Made by a program: the position numbers and the translations under genes. A DNA stretch of 30,535 bases from JBNKDD01 sp050288085 (GTDB taxonomy: Bacteria; Chloroflexota; Anaerolineae; Aggregatilineales; UBA3940), in NCBI GenBank assembly GCA_050288085.1, contig JBNKDD010000038.1:1-30535 (forward strand). The letters run 5' to 3'. Shown one piece after another: positions 1 through 6,860 of this stretch. The notes under the pieces are model-generated. The model ran no database searches and was not told where the DNA came from. It saw only the letters and a list, made by a program, of their open reading frames with translations. The stretch's first letter is position 1. Each line of letters begins with the position of its first letter.

Positions 1-462
1 GCGCTGCCCGGATATCAGATCAAAACGATAGACTTGCTCCCGACCATCGACTACCCCGGTGACAAAGAGTAAATTGCCGGACACAAGTTGGGGTTTGGAT
101 GTGAACTTCATATCAGGGGCAGAAATCTCATATTTGGCGGAGATACGCCCTCTTGAGTCTACATCAAAAAACGTAATCCTGGCAGGTTCCAACTGTGCCT
201 GGATCAACCAATCGGCCTCATCTGATTGGATCAGATCATAGAAGCAGTCGGGATCTCCGTCTATTGTATTCAACACCTTTTGGCTATCAGGATCGATGAT
301 CTGAATGGTGCACTTATCATCGCCGAGAATACCCCATACAATGAGTAACTCCGAGGGGCGTGATGAATACTGCCGCCAGGTAACGTACACGCCCACAGCC
401 AGTACCACCAGAGCCACAGCGATCAAAATATAGAACTTAAAAAGTCTTCTGGGCTTGCCCAT
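1..462 (-). CDS. Membrane-anchored protein, possible beta-propeller (3' end beyond window)
   Basis: The reverse strand is open from an ATG at 462 to the left edge (154 codons, no stop), so only the N-terminal part is present. It begins with a short basic stretch (MGKPRRLFKFY) followed by one hydrophobic segment (about residues 11-28), then a soluble region. The pattern fits a single N-terminal anchor with the bulk outside the cytoplasm. The soluble part has short strand-like repeats ending in phrases such as IIDPDSQKVLNTIDG and VDGREQVYRFDLISGQ, which resemble YVTN/WD40-like beta-propeller blades. That fold is an inference from a fragment. AAAGGTGG lies about 6 nt upstream of the ATG and serves as ribosome binding site. 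The gene diverges from the molybdenum hydroxylase at 608. No specific function can be assigned. Confidence 0.7.
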   Translation of the reverse strand, partial: MGKPRRLFKFYILIAVALVVLAVGVYVTWRQYSSRPSELLIVWGILGDDKCTIQIIDPDSQKVLNTIDGDPDCFYDLIQSDEADWLIQAQLEPARITFFDVDSRGRISAKYEISAPDMKFTSKPQLVSGNLLFVTGVVDGREQVYRFDLISGQR

Positions 463-533
463 GATAACCACCTTTTGGGTAGAACAGCGTGTAACACATA
501 TGCCTAGAGGGTTGTAATGAGTTTATGACAATC

Positions 534-562
534 TTCACTTCTGCTCCAAATCCAATTATACT
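534..562 (+). promoter_or_regulatory. Probable promoter of the molybdenum hydroxylase operon
   Basis: TTCACT (534-539) and TATACT (557-562) are separated by 17 bp and sit 45 bp before the start codon at 608. The -10 box matches the consensus in five of six positions and the -35 box in four. It lies in the only intergenic space ahead of the two-gene operon. Predicted by eye only. Confidence 0.4.
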
Positions 563-607
563 GAATCCTGAGGGAATTGAATCTTCTGATAGGGAAGTGA
601 GGAAAGT

Positions 608-1072
608 ATGGATGAAATTACACTTTCGATCAACGGGCAGCAATACACCGTAACCATCCATCCAGATATCCCGCTGCTGTGGGTGCTCCGCGATCAACTG
701 GGTCTGACCGGGACCAAGTATAGCTGCGGCACCGGTCGATGCGGCGCTTGTACCGTTCACGTGGACGGGGAAGTGCGGCAGTCATGCGTTACCAAAGCCA
801 CATCGGTCACTGACAGCGAGATCACCACCATCGAAGGGCTGGACAGCCCGGTCGGAAAGGCGCTTCAACAGACCTGGATCGATCTGAACGTGCCGCAGTG
901 TGGCTACTGCCAGCCGGGCCAGATCATGGCGGCGGCGGCCCTGCTTGATAGGAATCCCGGCCCCACCGACGAGGAAATCGACGATGCCATGCATGACAAT
1001 CTGTGCCGCTGTGGAACCTATCAACGCATCCGTGCCGCGATTCACGCCGTGGCGGAAGGAGTTGAAGCATGA
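608..1072 (+). CDS. (2Fe-2S)-binding subunit of a xanthine dehydrogenase-family molybdenum hydroxylase (IorA-like)
   Basis: This 154-residue protein carries both iron-sulfur clusters of a molybdenum hydroxylase and passes electrons away from the Moco subunit encoded next. The plant-ferredoxin-type cluster is bound by C40, C45, C48 and C60 (CGTGRCGACTV). The second, alpha-helical cluster is bound by C98, C101, C133 and C135 (CGYC and CRC). The length is normal for stand-alone small subunits such as isoquinoline 1-oxidoreductase alpha or the CoxS/aldehyde oxidase small chain. The ATG at 608 is preceded by GAGGAAAG. Its TGA overlaps the next start codon (ATGA), so the two genes are translationally coupled. 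No FAD-subunit gene is present, as in the two-subunit IorAB type. The substrate cannot be read from this subunit. Confidence 0.95.
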   Translation: MDEITLSINGQQYTVTIHPDIPLLWVLRDQLGLTGTKYSCGTGRCGACTVHVDGEVRQSCVTKATSVTDSEITTIEGLDSPVGKALQQTWIDLNVPQCGYCQPGQIMAAAALLDRNPGPTDEEIDDAMHDNLCRCGTYQRIRAAIHAVAEGVEA

Positions 1073-3066
1073 AGACCCTGACACGCCGCGATTTTATCAA
1101 GGCATCGGCGCTGACCGGGAGCGGCCTGGTGCTCGGTTTTATGATCGGGTGTAAACCGGGCGAGACAGCCGAAACGCCTATCGTCAATGTATCACCTGGT
1201 GCGACTAACCCACCCGCACAAGAATCCGATGCAGCAGCGACACCAGAACCGGAACCCACCTTTGAGCCCAATGCCTATCTGATCATCCGGCCTGATGGCA
1301 CGATTACGGTACAGGCGCACCGCTCCGAGATGGGGCAGGGCGTGAACACTTCCGTACCCATGATCGTGGCTGATGAACTCGATGCAGACTGGGACTCGAT
1401 CCGTATCATACATGCGCCCGCCGACTCAGTTTATGGCAATCAGGTCACAGGGGGCAGCCAGAGTATCTCCAGTTCCTATACCCCCCTGCGCCGCGCCGGA
1501 GCCGCCGCCCGCATGATGCTGATCGCTGCGGCAGCCGATCAATGGGGCGTATCACCGGCAGACTGTACGACCGAAAACGGGACAGTCCGCAGCGGGGATC
1601 AGACGCTCACTTATGGCGAGTTGGCGTTGGCTGCTGCTGAACTGCCCGTCCCCGAAGATATCGAGTTGAAAGACCCGGCAGACTTCACCATCATCGGAAC
1701 CAGCAAGGGGCTGATCGACAACCCGCAGTATGTCGATGGCAGCGCTGAGTTTTGCAGCGACATCGTACTAGAGGGAATGCTCTATGCGGTGATCGCCCAC
1801 AGCCCGGTTTTAGGCGGCGAGGTCGTCAGCTTTGATGCCAGTGCCGCCGAAGCCGTTGAGGGTGTTGAGCAGGTGTTACAGGTTAAGAACGGGGTGGCCG
1901 TCCTGGCTACTTCGACCTGGGCCGCCCTGCAAGGCCGCGAAGCGCTTGATATCACCTGGGATGAAGGGGCCGCCGACCTGTCAACGGAGGGCCTCCGCGC
2001 GGATGTGGAGGGTCAAATCACGCTGCGGGACGATCCCAATATATTTGAGGCCGTCTATGAAATTCCCTATCTGGCACATGCTGACATGGAGCCGATGTGC
2101 TGTGTGGCTGATGTTCAGGCTGACCGGTGTGACGTATGGGCCCCGACGCAGGATCGCCAATCGGCGCAGCGAGCCGCCTCAACGGCTGCCGGTGGTTTAT
2201 CAATGAGTAAGGTGTTTATCCACGTGCCCCTGATCGGCGGTGGTTTCGGGCGGCGCTTACAGGTGGATTACGTTGAAGAAGCGGTGGAGATTTCGATGCT
2301 GGCAGGCTGCCCGGTGAAATTGTTCTGGAGCCGTGAGGAGGACTTCAAGAACGATTACTTCCATGCGCTAAACTTCCACCATCGCTTCTCCGAAGCCGGT
2401 ACCCTGGCGATCAGGCAGGATTCAAAGGCAGCCTTTAGCCTGGACATACGAACCGGGGCGTGGCGCTCGGTTGAGGAATTCAATGAGTCGTTTGCGACCA
2501 ACTGCTTTCAGGATGAACTCGCTGCCGAAGAAGGGCTTGATCCTTATACCTTGAGGATGGAGATTCTCAGTGAACGGCAGCAGGGAGTCCTTCAGCTTGC
2601 GGCGGAAAAAGCCGGGTGGGGCCAATCGCTCCCTGACGGGCACGCACATGGCATTGCCGTGCACTCAACGTTTGGGGTGACTCACGTGGCGCAGATTGCA
2701 GAAGTGTCTATCGAAGACGGGAAGATTCGCGTCCACAAGGTGACCTGTGCAGTTGACTGCGGCAGGGTGATCAACCCGGATGGCGTGGTCGCCCAGATGG
2801 AAGGCGGCATCATCTTCGGGATGACGGCGGCCTTGTACGGCGAGATCACGATTGAGGACGGGCAGGTCCAGCAGAGCAACTTCGATGATTACCGGCTGGC
2901 GAGGATGTGGGAAACCCCCGTGATCGAGGTGCACATCCTTGAGACGGATAACAGCCCCTCCGGGATCGGTGAGATGGGAGTTCCACCGATTGCCCCGGCG
3001 ATTGCCAATGCAGTCTTTGCGCTGACAGGTAACCCGGTCAGGAAGCTGCCGATTCGGATTGAGTAG
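1069..3066 (+). CDS. Molybdopterin-binding subunit of an IorB-like aldehyde/heteroarene oxidoreductase, Tat-exported, internally shortened
   Basis: This is the catalytic Moco subunit (665 aa) partnering the 2Fe-2S subunit. The N-terminus has a twin-arginine signal (TRRDFIKASALTGSGLVLG) followed by a possible lipobox with Cys28, so the complex probably acts outside the membrane as a lipoprotein. Recognisable family elements in order are the HRSEMGQGV segment, VGGSQSISSSYTPLRRAGAAAR, the GGGFGRR loop, SREEDF, GAWRSV, and the C-terminal GIGEMGVPPIAPAIANAVF, whose Glu corresponds to the catalytic base of the family. IorB-type proteins are normally about 720-750 residues. Here the stretch between SREEDF and GAWRSV is only some 30-35 residues, so roughly 60 appear to be missing in frame around 2395-2460. 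No cytochrome c gene follows. The protein may still fold, but activity is uncertain. Confidence 0.9.
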   Translation: MKTLTRRDFIKASALTGSGLVLGFMIGCKPGETAETPIVNVSPGATNPPAQESDAAATPEPEPTFEPNAYLIIRPDGTITVQAHRSEMGQGVNTSVPMIVADELDADWDSIRIIHAPADSVYGNQVTGGSQSISSSYTPLRRAGAAARMMLIAAAADQWGVSPADCTTENGTVRSGDQTLTYGELALAAAELPVPEDIELKDPADFTIIGTSKGLIDNPQYVDGSAEFCSDIVLEGMLYAVIAHSPVLGGEVVSFDASAAEAVEGVEQVLQVKNGVAVLATSTWAALQGREALDITWDEGAADLSTEGLRADVEGQITLRDDPNIFEAVYEIPYLAHADMEPMCCVADVQADRCDVWAPTQDRQSAQRAASTAAGGLSMSKVFIHVPLIGGGFGRRLQVDYVEEAVEISMLAGCPVKLFWSREEDFKNDYFHALNFHHRFSEAGTLAIRQDSKAAFSLDIRTGAWRSVEEFNESFATNCFQDELAAEEGLDPYTLRMEILSERQQGVLQLAAEKAGWGQSLPDGHAHGIAVHSTFGVTHVAQIAEVSIEDGKIRVHKVTCAVDCGRVINPDGVVAQMEGGIIFGMTAALYGEITIEDGQVQQSNFDDYRLARMWETPVIEVHILETDNSPSGIGEMGVPPIAPAIANAVFALTGNPVRKLPIRIE

Positions 3067-3085
3067 TACTTACACAGCTTAGGAT

Positions 3086-3121
3086 AAAGGCGCAGGGTTG
3101 GAAATTCCTGCGCCTTTTGAA
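3086..3121 (+). terminator. Rho-independent terminator of the molybdenum hydroxylase operon
   Basis: AAAGGCGCAGG (3086-3096) pairs perfectly with CCTGCGCCTTT (3107-3117) around a 10-nt loop, and is followed by a short T-rich run. It begins 19 bp after the stop codon at 3066 and separates this operon from the MazEF pair. Confidence 0.8.
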
Positions 3122-3128
3122 TTTATGG

Positions 3129-3157
3129 TTGCAGAGGCAGCGATTGCATGCTATTGT
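3129..3157 (+). promoter_or_regulatory. Possible mazEF promoter
   Basis: TTGCAG (3129-3134) and TATTGT (3152-3157) are spaced by 17 bp. Both boxes match the consensus in four of six positions. The -10 box touches the inverted repeat at 3155-3175, as expected for an autoregulated toxin-antitoxin promoter. Confidence 0.35.
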
Positions 3158-3175
3158 TTCTACAATGTAGATACA
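3155..3175. promoter_or_regulatory. Inverted-repeat operator candidate for MazE/MazF autoregulation
   Basis: TGTTTCTACA (3155-3164) and TGTAGATACA (3166-3175) form a 21-bp palindrome centred on A3165, with nine of ten pairs matching. It sits between the predicted -10 box and the Shine-Dalgarno sequence of the antitoxin gene. AbrB-fold antitoxins usually bind such palindromes and repress their own operon, so the assignment is inferred from position and symmetry. Confidence 0.6.
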
Positions 3176-3188
3176 GGAGGTGCGTGGA

Positions 3189-3431
3189 ATGGAAACACAT
3201 ATCCAGAAATGGGGAAACAGTTTGGCATTGCGTATCCCACAGGCATTTGCCACCGAAGTAGGGTTGTCACAAAACACGCCGGTTGAGTTGACCCTGGAGG
3301 AGGGGCGGATTGTGATCAAGCCCATCCAGGCAGATTCCTACCGGTTGGAAGATTTGTTGGAAGGCATTACCCCTGACAATCTGCACGGGGAAGTCACGAC
3401 CGGCGGCCAACTCGGAAATGAGACCTGGTGA
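3189..3431 (+). CDS. mazE: MazE-like AbrB/SpoVT-domain antitoxin
   Basis: The protein (80 aa) starts METHIQKWGNSLALRIPQ, the typical first half of an AbrB/MazE swapped-hairpin DNA-binding domain. A second strand pair (VELTLEEGRIVIKP) follows, then an acidic C-terminal tail (YRLEDLLEGITPDN) of the kind that wraps around the MazF toxin. It is expected to neutralise the downstream RNase and repress the operon as a complex. The ATG at 3189 was chosen over an earlier in-frame GTG at 3180 because AGGAGG (3175-3180) lies exactly 8 nt before it, and the GTG overlaps that sequence. The stop codon TGA at 3429-3431 shares one base with the toxin start, the usual coupling in these modules. Confidence 0.92.
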   Translation: METHIQKWGNSLALRIPQAFATEVGLSQNTPVELTLEEGRIVIKPIQADSYRLEDLLEGITPDNLHGEVTTGGQLGNETW

Positions 3432-3769
3432 TGGGCGAGTATGTCCCTGAACGTGGTGATGTGGTCTGGCTAACCTTTACTCCGCAGGCTGGGCATGAGC
3501 AGGCGGGACGGCGTCCGGCATTGGTGCTGTCCCAGGCATCCTATAACGGAAAAGTAGGTCTGGCCCTGTTCTGTCCGGTTACCAATCAGGTCAAAGGATA
3601 TCCCTTTGAAGTAGCGATTCCAGATGGCATGGCAGTCACCGGTGTGGTGCTTTCGGATCAGATCAAAAGCCTGGATTGGCGGGCCCGGCAGGCTGAATAT
3701 ATCAACTCTCTGCCGGGGGAAGTGCTGGCCGAAGTGATGGCAAAGATCGCCGCACTGCTAAAGATATAA
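3431..3769 (+). CDS. mazF: MazF-family endoribonuclease toxin
   Basis: The 112-residue protein shows the PemK/MazF fold signatures: the N-terminal RGDVVWLTFTPQAGHEQAGRRPALVLS strand-loop-strand, a central FCPVTNQVKGYPFEV segment, and the TGVVLSDQIKSLDW region that carries conserved fold residues. MazF toxins cleave mRNA or other RNA at short specific sequences and slow growth when the labile antitoxin is lost. The cleavage sequence cannot be deduced here. The ATG at 3431 overlaps the antitoxin stop by one base (TGATG). The length is standard and no damage is visible, so the pair is probably functional. Confidence 0.93.
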   Translation: MGEYVPERGDVVWLTFTPQAGHEQAGRRPALVLSQASYNGKVGLALFCPVTNQVKGYPFEVAIPDGMAVTGVVLSDQIKSLDWRARQAEYINSLPGEVLAEVMAKIAALLKI

Positions 3770-3838
3770 TTGAGTCCGGGCCAGCGACCGAGGGTGGCAT
3801 ATTAAAGGGAGTTATATGCTCTTTGCCTGCGCCTCCCG

Positions 3839-3864
3839 GTGATCCACAACCCCATCTGGATCAC
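3839..3864. repeat. Hairpin between convergent mazF and PTS operon ends
   Basis: GTGATCCA (3839-3846) and TGGATCAC (3857-3864) are perfect 8-bp complements around a 10-nt loop. It lies between the converging ends of mazF and the 3880-4314 gene. There is no T-run on either side, so it is at best a weak terminator. Confidence 0.45.
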
Positions 3865-3879
3865 GCTCTCCCCTGCGGC

Positions 3880-4314
3880 CTATTCCTCTTCTTCCTCCTG
3901 CTGGGATAGGGCAGTGTCATACTGCTGCATCGCTTTGAGGGCCTGTTCAGCCAGTTCCTCGTCAGGTAGCAATGAGCGGACGTTCTCCAGGTTCAGGCGC
4001 TTGGGCCATAGGGATGCCTGCCGGGCGACGAATGGAAAACGCACTTTGGCGATTGTGGGTTCCCAGGGGATGCTGATCTCTTGAAGAACCTGCTTGACTT
4101 TCGATTTGCGGTTGATTTTGGAGTGCTCTTTCATCTGCATGACCATTTCATAGACCAGGGTCTTGCGGATGCTCACCAGGTTCGACCACGAGAGCACGAT
4201 AACCATCCCGTAGATCACCACCACCGAGTTGATGTACAGGCTGTTCGTTTCATAGAAGTTCAGGACACGCACTCCCCAGGTGCCCAACATGCTTTCGATA
4301 AAGACTCTTACCAT
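3880..4314 (-). CDS. Unrecognised membrane protein encoded last in the PTS cluster
   Basis: I do not recognise this 144-residue protein. It opens with an amphipathic segment (MVRVFIESMLGTWGVRVLNFYE) and one clear membrane helix (LYINSVVVIYGMVIVLSWSNLV, about residues 28-48). A basic stretch follows (KEHSKINRKSKVKQVL), then a soluble domain ending in an extremely acidic tail (QQEEEEEE-like). The topology suggests a single-pass anchor with a cytoplasmic domain. The ATG at 4314 was chosen because GGGTGAG lies just upstream. An in-frame GTG at 4326 would add four residues. It follows the IIC gene on the same strand, separated by a strong hairpin at 4347-4370, so it may be expressed at a lower level. 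Its role with the PTS is unknown. Confidence 0.75.
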   Translation of the reverse strand: MVRVFIESMLGTWGVRVLNFYETNSLYINSVVVIYGMVIVLSWSNLVSIRKTLVYEMVMQMKEHSKINRKSKVKQVLQEISIPWEPTIAKVRFPFVARQASLWPKRLNLENVRSLLPDEELAEQALKAMQQYDTALSQQEEEEE

Positions 4315-4346
4315 AGTTTTTCTCACCCTTTGGGTTCATACAGAAA

Positions 4347-4370
4347 ATGGGGCGTCAACCGACGCCCCAT
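4347..4370 (-). terminator. Hairpin between PTS IIC and the downstream gene
   Basis: ATGGGGCGTC and GACGCCCCAT form a perfect 10-bp stem with a 4-nt loop. On the minus strand it is followed by TTTTCTG, so it resembles a terminator or attenuator lying after the IIC stop codon and before the 3880-4314 gene. Confidence 0.65.
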
Positions 4371-4372
4371 CC

Positions 4373-4387
4373 TTCACACAGTGTGAA
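4373..4387. promoter_or_regulatory. TTCACAC-A-GTGTGAA palindrome downstream of PTS IIC
   Basis: This is a perfect 15-bp palindrome located between the IIC stop and the terminator-like hairpin. It shares the TTCACA/TGTGAA half-sites seen upstream of the SorC-family regulator at 7221-7247, so it could be a second binding site. Function is inferred from similarity only. Confidence 0.4.
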
Positions 4388-4407
4388 TAGTTTGACTGGA
4401 TAACCGA

Positions 4408-5841
4408 TTAGTCACCTGCGGCTTCAGAAGCTTCCTTCTTGGGGGCACCGGCGATGACTTCCCAGGCCTCCGGGTTGCGGGAGTAGAAGAATATCAGGCC
4501 AGCAACCAAAACCAGCAGGATCACGATGCCGATCCAGCCGAGGGACTGGGCCAGAGTCACGAATATCCAGGGTGTTGGCAAGAAGCCGTCAGCCACGGAG
4601 GTGATGAGCGTTGCATTTGCCGCCGCCTCCGGGAACTCGAAGTTGGAGGCGATAGCAACTTCGGTCAGCAGCGGAGCTATCGCATTGGCGAAGAAGAAGC
4701 CAATAGCGATGCAGATCGTGCCGATAATGATGATCCGGACGACGTTCCCACGGGTGATCGGTGCGAAGATCGCGACCACGAAAGGGAAGACTGCCAGGTC
4801 AACGAACAGCAGCACGCGGTTGCCGGGGATGATGATCGACAGCAGGATGGCAATCGGTACCAGGATCAGCGAGGCTGAAATGACCGACGGGTGACCGATC
4901 AGGATCGCGGAGTCCAGGCCAATGTAGACTTCACGGTCAGAGCCGCGCTTCTGCATGAATTCGCGGGCTGCTTCCGAAATCGGGATCAACCCTTCCATCA
5001 GGATTTGAACCATGCGTGGCAGCAAGACCATAGCTGCCGCCAGGTTGACACCCAGGTTGAGCACTTTAGCCAGGAAAGCCTGGAAACCATCAACGGCAAT
5101 TTCGGGAATGAAGCCGATAATGCCCAGGATCAAGCCGATCAGCAGACCCAATACCATCGGATCGCCGAAAGTGGGGCCGAAAGCCTTCTGAATGGCCTCC
5201 GGGTCGGCTTCCAGGTCACGCAGGCCGGGGATCTGGTCGATCAGCCAGTTGAGCGGGATGGCGAGCGGAACGTAAGCTGAGGATGTTCCGTGCGGAATGG
5301 AGATGCCGGGCAGGTTGTAGAAGTCCTGGACTGCCGGGCCGGTCCAGTCGGCGAAGAACAGCATCAGGGCCGCCATCAGGGCTGCCGCTGCCAGGCCCAT
5401 CCACAGACTGCCGGTGGCAGCAAAGATCAGCGAGCCGATGAAAGCGAAGTGCCAGAAGTTCCACAGGTCAACGTTGAGGGTTTTGGTCCAGCGCAGGGCC
5501 AGCATCACGACATTGACCAGCAGCGCAATTGGGATCACCCACAGCCCGATGTTGGAGCCGAAGGCAATCGCCGCCGCGGCTGGCCAGCCGACGTCAACGA
5601 TGTCGCGCTGGATGCCCAGGTTGTTGGTCATGGCCAGTGCGACCTCGCCGATTGCCCCCAGCATCAGGCCGATCACCAGGTTAATACCTATTAAGGCCAC
5701 ACCGATTGTCACTGCTGCACGGAAAGCCCGCCCCACCTTTGCGCCGAGAATAAGAGCAAAGATGAAGATGAAGACCGGCATCAGAACGGTTGAACCGAGT
5801 GCATTCAAGAAGCCTTGAACGCCCTGCAGAAAAGCAAGCAT
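4408..5841 (-). CDS. PTS galactitol-family permease, EIIC component
   Basis: This 477-residue, very hydrophobic protein has about 11-12 predicted membrane segments and matches the GatC family of sugar-alcohol PTS permeases. Examples are the N-terminal FLQGVQGFLNALGSTVLMPV and the central DFYNLPGISIPHGTSS loop. It imports the substrate while IIB phosphorylates it. The substrate cannot be fixed from sequence: galactitol, another polyol or a related sugar are all possible. The ATG at 5841 has a perfect AGGAGG (minus strand, 5848-5853) at 6 nt. The gene follows IIB after a 140-bp gap. The C-terminus ends with a short charged tail (PKKEASEAAGD). Confidence 0.92.
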   Translation of the reverse strand: MLAFLQGVQGFLNALGSTVLMPVFIFIFALILGAKVGRAFRAAVTIGVALIGINLVIGLMLGAIGEVALAMTNNLGIQRDIVDVGWPAAAAIAFGSNIGLWVIPIALLVNVVMLALRWTKTLNVDLWNFWHFAFIGSLIFAATGSLWMGLAAAALMAALMLFFADWTGPAVQDFYNLPGISIPHGTSSAYVPLAIPLNWLIDQIPGLRDLEADPEAIQKAFGPTFGDPMVLGLLIGLILGIIGFIPEIAVDGFQAFLAKVLNLGVNLAAAMVLLPRMVQILMEGLIPISEAAREFMQKRGSDREVYIGLDSAILIGHPSVISASLILVPIAILLSIIIPGNRVLLFVDLAVFPFVVAIFAPITRGNVVRIIIIGTICIAIGFFFANAIAPLLTEVAIASNFEFPEAAANATLITSVADGFLPTPWIFVTLAQSLGWIGIVILLVLVAGLIFFYSRNPEAWEVIAGAPKKEASEAAGD

Positions 5842-5981
5842 TTGTTACCTCCTAAAAAGGCCAAAAGGTGACACACAATCAATGAACAAGAACGATTGAT
5901 AGAATGATTTTATTAACGTTTGCCCTCCTCCTCTTTATACGTTTGAACTTTGAGAGGAGTATCCCCCCGAGCTTGATATGA

Positions 5982-6362
5982 TTACTTTTTATCTTTGTCT
6001 TTATCTTCAGCCTTGTCTTCAGCCTTATTTTCAGCCTTGTCTTTATCTTTATCTTCGGCTTTGTCCTCGGCTTTGTCCTCGACTTTGAGTGCATCAATGA
6101 TCTGTTTAAGGGTAGCATCCTTGCCAATGCCGGTCAGGAAGGCCAGGCCCTGTATCACCGGGACCCCCAGAGTTTGAGATACCGGAGTTGTCGTGACGAT
6201 CAGGTCGGCATCTTTGGCGAGGGTCGGGACTTCAGAGGCTTTGCATTGGCGGGTCACTACTTTGAGCTCCGCTTCCTTGCAGGCTTCTTCAATGGCTTTG
6301 GCAACAACGGTAGAGGTCGCAATCGCTGTACCGCAGGCCACCAGGACGACTTTAGCTTTCAT
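5982..6362 (-). CDS. PTS galactitol-type EIIB component with a repetitive charged tail
   Basis: The first ~93 residues form a standard IIB domain of the galactitol/ascorbate type. The phosphoryl-accepting cysteine is Cys10 in LVACGTAIATST, and the fold continues through LIVTTTPVSQTLGVPVIQG. It receives phosphate from IIA and passes it to the incoming sugar. After the usual domain end (TLKQIIDALKV) comes an unusual tail of about 32 residues made almost only of Lys, Glu, Ala and Asp. It consists of near-repeats of KAEDKAEDKDKD. Ordinary IIB proteins of this class end near residue 95. The tail is encoded by a direct nucleotide repeat (about 5985-6082), which could expand or contract. The gene lies 21 bp after the IIA stop codon. 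Confidence 0.9.
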   Translation of the reverse strand: MKAKVVLVACGTAIATSTVVAKAIEEACKEAELKVVTRQCKASEVPTLAKDADLIVTTTPVSQTLGVPVIQGLAFLTGIGKDATLKQIIDALKVEDKAEDKAEDKDKDKAENKAEDKAEDKDKDKK

Positions 6363-6383
6363 ATGTGCAGACTCCTTGAGCTT

Positions 6384-6860
6384 CTATGATGCAGAAATCT
6401 CAATCTCTTTGAGAATGGATATTACTTCCTCAGCCTGAGCAGCTGCCATCAACACTTGAACCGTTTCGGGTTGTTGTAAAAGCAGAGCTACCTGCTGAAG
6501 CATATCGACTTGTGATTTTGGCTTGTCCAAAGCCAGCATGATAACCATCTGCACCGGTATTTCCTGGTTGGTTTCATCCATGCGATTGAAGAACACCGGT
6601 TTTTTCAGTGTGGCAAATCCCACCGCCGATTTCTTGACATACTCGCAATCGACATGGGGGATAGCTACGTTCACATCCCCATCCAAAAGGAGGCCAGTTG
6701 GAAATTCAGCTTCCCTTGCCAGAGCGGCCCTGACAAAGTCGTTCTTGACAAAGCCTAAATTTTTGAGGACGCCACCAAGTTGTTGGATGACGTCGGTAGA
6801 ACTATCTGCGTCCATTTGTAGAACAATGGATTTTGGATCTAAGAAGTCAGTGATTCCCAT
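6384..6860 (-). CDS. PTS EIIA component, fructose/mannitol/galactitol type
   Basis: The 158-residue protein has the PTS_IIA_2 fold. The phosphorylation-site histidine is His69 in DGDVNVAIPHVD, preceded by the typical REAEFPTGLLL segment. It takes phosphate from HPr and donates it to Cys10 of the IIB protein. A trailing KPKSQVDMLQQVALLLQ helix is characteristic of the family. The gene is the first of the minus-strand PTS operon and starts at the ATG at 6860. The region upstream is the long shared spacer with the divergent SorC-family regulator, which presumably controls it. Confidence 0.92.
   Translation of the reverse strand: MGITDFLDPKSIVLQMDADSSTDVIQQLGGVLKNLGFVKNDFVRAALAREAEFPTGLLLDGDVNVAIPHVDCEYVKKSAVGFATLKKPVFFNRMDETNQEIPVQMVIMLALDKPKSQVDMLQQVALLLQQPETVQVLMAAAQAEEVISILKEIEISAS

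Noticed and set aside
437..760. Minus-strand 107-codon frame over the start of the 2Fe-2S gene
   Set aside because: It overlaps two better-supported genes and has no motif.
5985..6082. Direct repeats considered as a CRISPR array
   Set aside because: The repeats are tandem, lack unique spacers, and are in frame within the IIB coding sequence.
5995..6177. Plus-strand Ser/Ala/Leu repeat frame opposite PTS IIB
   Set aside because: It is the complement of the Lys/Glu/Asp repeat in IIB, which sits in a full conserved IIB domain; the plus-strand version has no start signal.
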